From contig CAJNDS010002646.1 in assembly GCA_905221605.1 (NCBI GenBank), positions 330,001 to 394,000 on the forward strand: a stretch of 64,000 bases of DNA, read 5' to 3'. Under the pieces are notes generated by a model. It did no database searches and had not been told where the DNA came from. It saw only the letters and a program-made list of their open reading frames with translations. The translations under genes and the position numbers were made by a program. Within the stretch, counting starts at the first letter, position 1, and each line of letters starts with the position of its first letter. This stretch comes from Symbiodinium natans (taxonomy: Eukaryota > Sar > Dinophyceae > Suessiales > Symbiodiniaceae). Positions 62,478-64,000 of this stretch are shown in pieces.

Positions 62478-62531
62478 CTTGGGAAAGAAGTTGCCCTCAT
62501 CGTACACTTGCCCGGGAAGCTTCAGCGACAT
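62478..62531 (-). CDS. channel exon, possible start ATG
   Basis: 54 nt from ATG (62531) to CCCAAG|GATGAA (GA donor): MSLKLPGQVYDEGNFFPK. It may be the first coding exon, or internal, since the frame is open a little upstream to an acceptor CTGCTGCAG and another candidate exon lies at 63.8 kb. Confidence 0.5.
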
Positions 62532-62878
62532 TAGCAAGTTCACACCTGCAGCAGAGGATCTAAGGTAGAGGGTTCGGAGCTGGGCTAAGGTTTAGGGTTT
62601 AGGGCCCTAAACCCTAAACCCTAGACACCAACTCGCCTCAAGCCTCATCTGAAACAGAATTCATCCAGAAACGTTACATCCTAGGGTAGCCACAAGGGCC
62701 CTGAATTGAAACCCAAGGGTTTAGGGTTTAGGGTTTAGGGTTTAGGGTTTAGGGTTTAGGGCTTAGGGTTTAGGGTTTCGGGTTTCGGGTTTCGGGTTTC
62801 GGGTTTAGGGTTTAGGGTTTAGGGTTTAGGGCTTGGGAGTTCTTTTACTACAGAAGGTAAGTGACCATTCTACGGACC

Positions 62879-62975
62879 ATGTGTCTGCTTGTTCGCCGCA
62901 CCCTATTTTGCCTGGCTGTTTCGTGCGCGTGCATCTTCGGATGTGTCGGCAGGCACAGCACTTTTGAACGATGCA
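62879..62975 (+). CDS. candidate plus-strand signal-peptide-like exon
   Basis: ATG at 62879 opens MCLLVRRTLFCLAVSCACIF followed by GCVGRHSTFE, a basic start and hydrophobic core like a signal peptide. It is the only plus-strand candidate in this part and could be chance. Confidence 0.2.
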
Positions 62976-63089
62976 CTCTTTCAGGGGCTTAGGGTTTAGG
63001 GTTTAGGGTTTAGGGTTTAGGGTTTTGGGTTTAGGGTTTGGGGTTTGGGGTTTAGGGTGGGCCTCACAAACTACATTTGTTTCAGACGA

Positions 63090-63169
63090 TTTTGGGGCAT
63101 GTTCACAAAAGGCATGAACACTTGTGACAGCACATCTTACTCCAGAAACATCAAGAATGCTCGTGCAGT
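63090..63169 (+). CDS. candidate plus-strand exon
   Basis: After CATTTGTTTCAG the plus strand reads RFWGMFTKGMNTCDSTSYSR then NIKNARA and ends CGTGCAG|TTTAGGG. Coding-like but with no partner exon identified. Confidence 0.25.
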
Positions 63170-63787
63170 TTAGGGTGTAGGGTTTAGGGTTTAGGGTTTA
63201 GGGTTTAGGGCTTAGGGTTTAGGGTTTAGGGTTTAGGGTGTAGGGTGTAGGGTGTAGGGTTGAGGGTTGTACGAAGAGGGAAGAACGCTGTAAAGACCAG
63301 TGTTTTTGGGCGGGGTCGCCATATGACAATGGACGTTGTCCACCCCTAACCCTTAAACTCTAAGCCCTAAACCCTAAACCCTCCCAAAGGACAAACAGAA
63401 AACAGAAGGAAAGCACCAGTATAATAAGGCACCCCAAGCAACTGCCATTAGACTGCATCTTAAAACCCTGAATCAAAAAGTGGCCCAACACATCCCATTA
63501 GGGTTTAGGGTTCAGGGTTTGGGGTTTCGGGTTTAAAGTCCTAAACCCTACTATAAGTCATATTATCCCGAATTTAGGAGATGAGGGCTCAGCGTGAGAT
63601 TGTTTCGAGGAGGGAGGCTTACAATCCAAACCCTGAACCCTAGAAAAAAGGGAGGGCGCCCTAAGAAAAACAACGGAGAAGAAGTGCACTTCTGGAAGCC
63701 CTAAACCCTCAACCCTGAACCGTGAACCCTGAACCCTCAACCCTCAAGCCCTAAACCCTAAACCCTAAACCCTAAACCCTAAATAGG

Positions 63788-63880
63788 TTTGGTGTGGGGC
63801 GTCGGGTGGAGGAACCGCCTGTGGGCGCAGGCACGCTCTGCGGGCGCGATATCGAGGGCGTGGGCTGCATGGCGAAGTCA
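63788..63880 (-). CDS. candidate upstream exon of channel or neighbour gene
   Basis: Minus strand FAMQPTPSISRPQSVPAPTG followed by GSSTRRPTPN, Pro/Ser-rich with an internal ATG. Could be the true N-terminus of the channel, in which case the gene extends to the window edge. Confidence 0.35.
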
Positions 63881-64000
63881 GGCAGAAACCTGACAGCGGC
63901 TTAGGGTTCAGGGTTTAGTAGGGTTTAGGGTTTAGGGCTTAGGGCTTAGGACTTGGGCTTAGGGCAAATTTTAGGGTTCAGGGTTCGGGGCATTTAAGGG

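Larger units (their letters stand above)
27590..62531 (-). other. gene model: single-domain EF-hand voltage-gated cation channel
   Basis: Whole-gene entry for the exons listed below. From 62531 down to 46084, 20 short exons can be joined, mostly with preserved phase, to give N-terminus, S1-S6 and the EF-hand; the selectivity-filter segment between 49692 and 47704 and the exact S3-to-S4 junction remain open. Further exons down to about 27.6 kb give the C-terminal tail. Only one six-helix domain is seen, as in bacterial NaChBac-type and algal EukCat channels rather than four-domain Cav/Nav. The introns, nearly all telomere-like repeat, MITE-like elements and one LINE, make up about 95% of the locus. 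Assignment rests on S4, S6 and EF-hand motifs; ion selectivity cannot be told. Confidence 0.8.

Overview
The window looks like nuclear DNA of a dinoflagellate, most likely Suessiales/Symbiodiniaceae-like. The grounds are plant-type telomere repeat (TTTAGGG)n and variants scattered internally in both orientations, introns that fit best with GC and GA as well as GT donors, almost all recognisable genes on one strand (minus), and EF-hand voltage-gated cation-channel and non-LTR retrotransposon families of the kind seen in these genomes. This is an inference from the sequence; no database was searched.

Layout. 1-2630: degenerate telomere-like DNA and a 52-bp satellite. 2.6-4.4 kb: minus-strand exons of a small basic protein. 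5.5-11.4 kb: seven minus-strand exons whose phases fit end to end (E1 11428-10930 to E7 6277-5519); they encode a large unrecognised protein with a probable frameshift in E6. 11.6-15.2 kb: satellites, telomere-like arrays and a duplicated block. 15.6-16.7 kb: minus-strand gene with PPC and EQP motifs reminiscent of cytosine methyltransferases. 17.6-19.4 kb: GC-rich palindromic satellite. 19.5-21.5 kb: minus-strand gene for a short coiled-coil protein. 22-26 kb: satellite, duplicated block, a 66-bp-arm hairpin and a 262-bp (GTA)n tract.

The main discovery is at 27.6-62.5 kb. What looks like repeat debris reads on the minus strand as a string of tiny exons (24-76 nt) in mostly compatible phase. 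Together they give a single-domain voltage-gated cation channel: acidic N-terminus, S1, S2, S3, S4 with four arginines at every third position, S4-S5 linker, S5, pore helix, S6, EF-hand, and a C-terminal tail. The introns are largely telomere-like repeat, and at several boundaries the repeat itself seems to supply the splice site (GTTTAGGG as donor, TTTAG as acceptor).

Inside the intron between the EF-hand exon (46146-46084) and the next exon (36923-36865) sits an 8-kb LINE-type retrotransposon on the plus strand (37188-45206). It lies between two halves of an 8-bp variant telomere array (CCCCTAAA)n, which suggests telomere-repeat targeting. Its ORF1 contains a ubiquitin-like segment ending in LRLRGG followed by Gly. 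Its ORF2 has an APE-type endonuclease, reverse transcriptase (FVDN at the catalytic site), a Cys/His cluster and RNase H, with two frame breaks. At least four families of small inverted-repeat elements (MITE-like, about 100-150 bp) are also scattered through the channel introns.

Exon ends given to the base come from hand-matching of phase and splice consensus, without transcript evidence; exons marked as candidates rest only on coding character.
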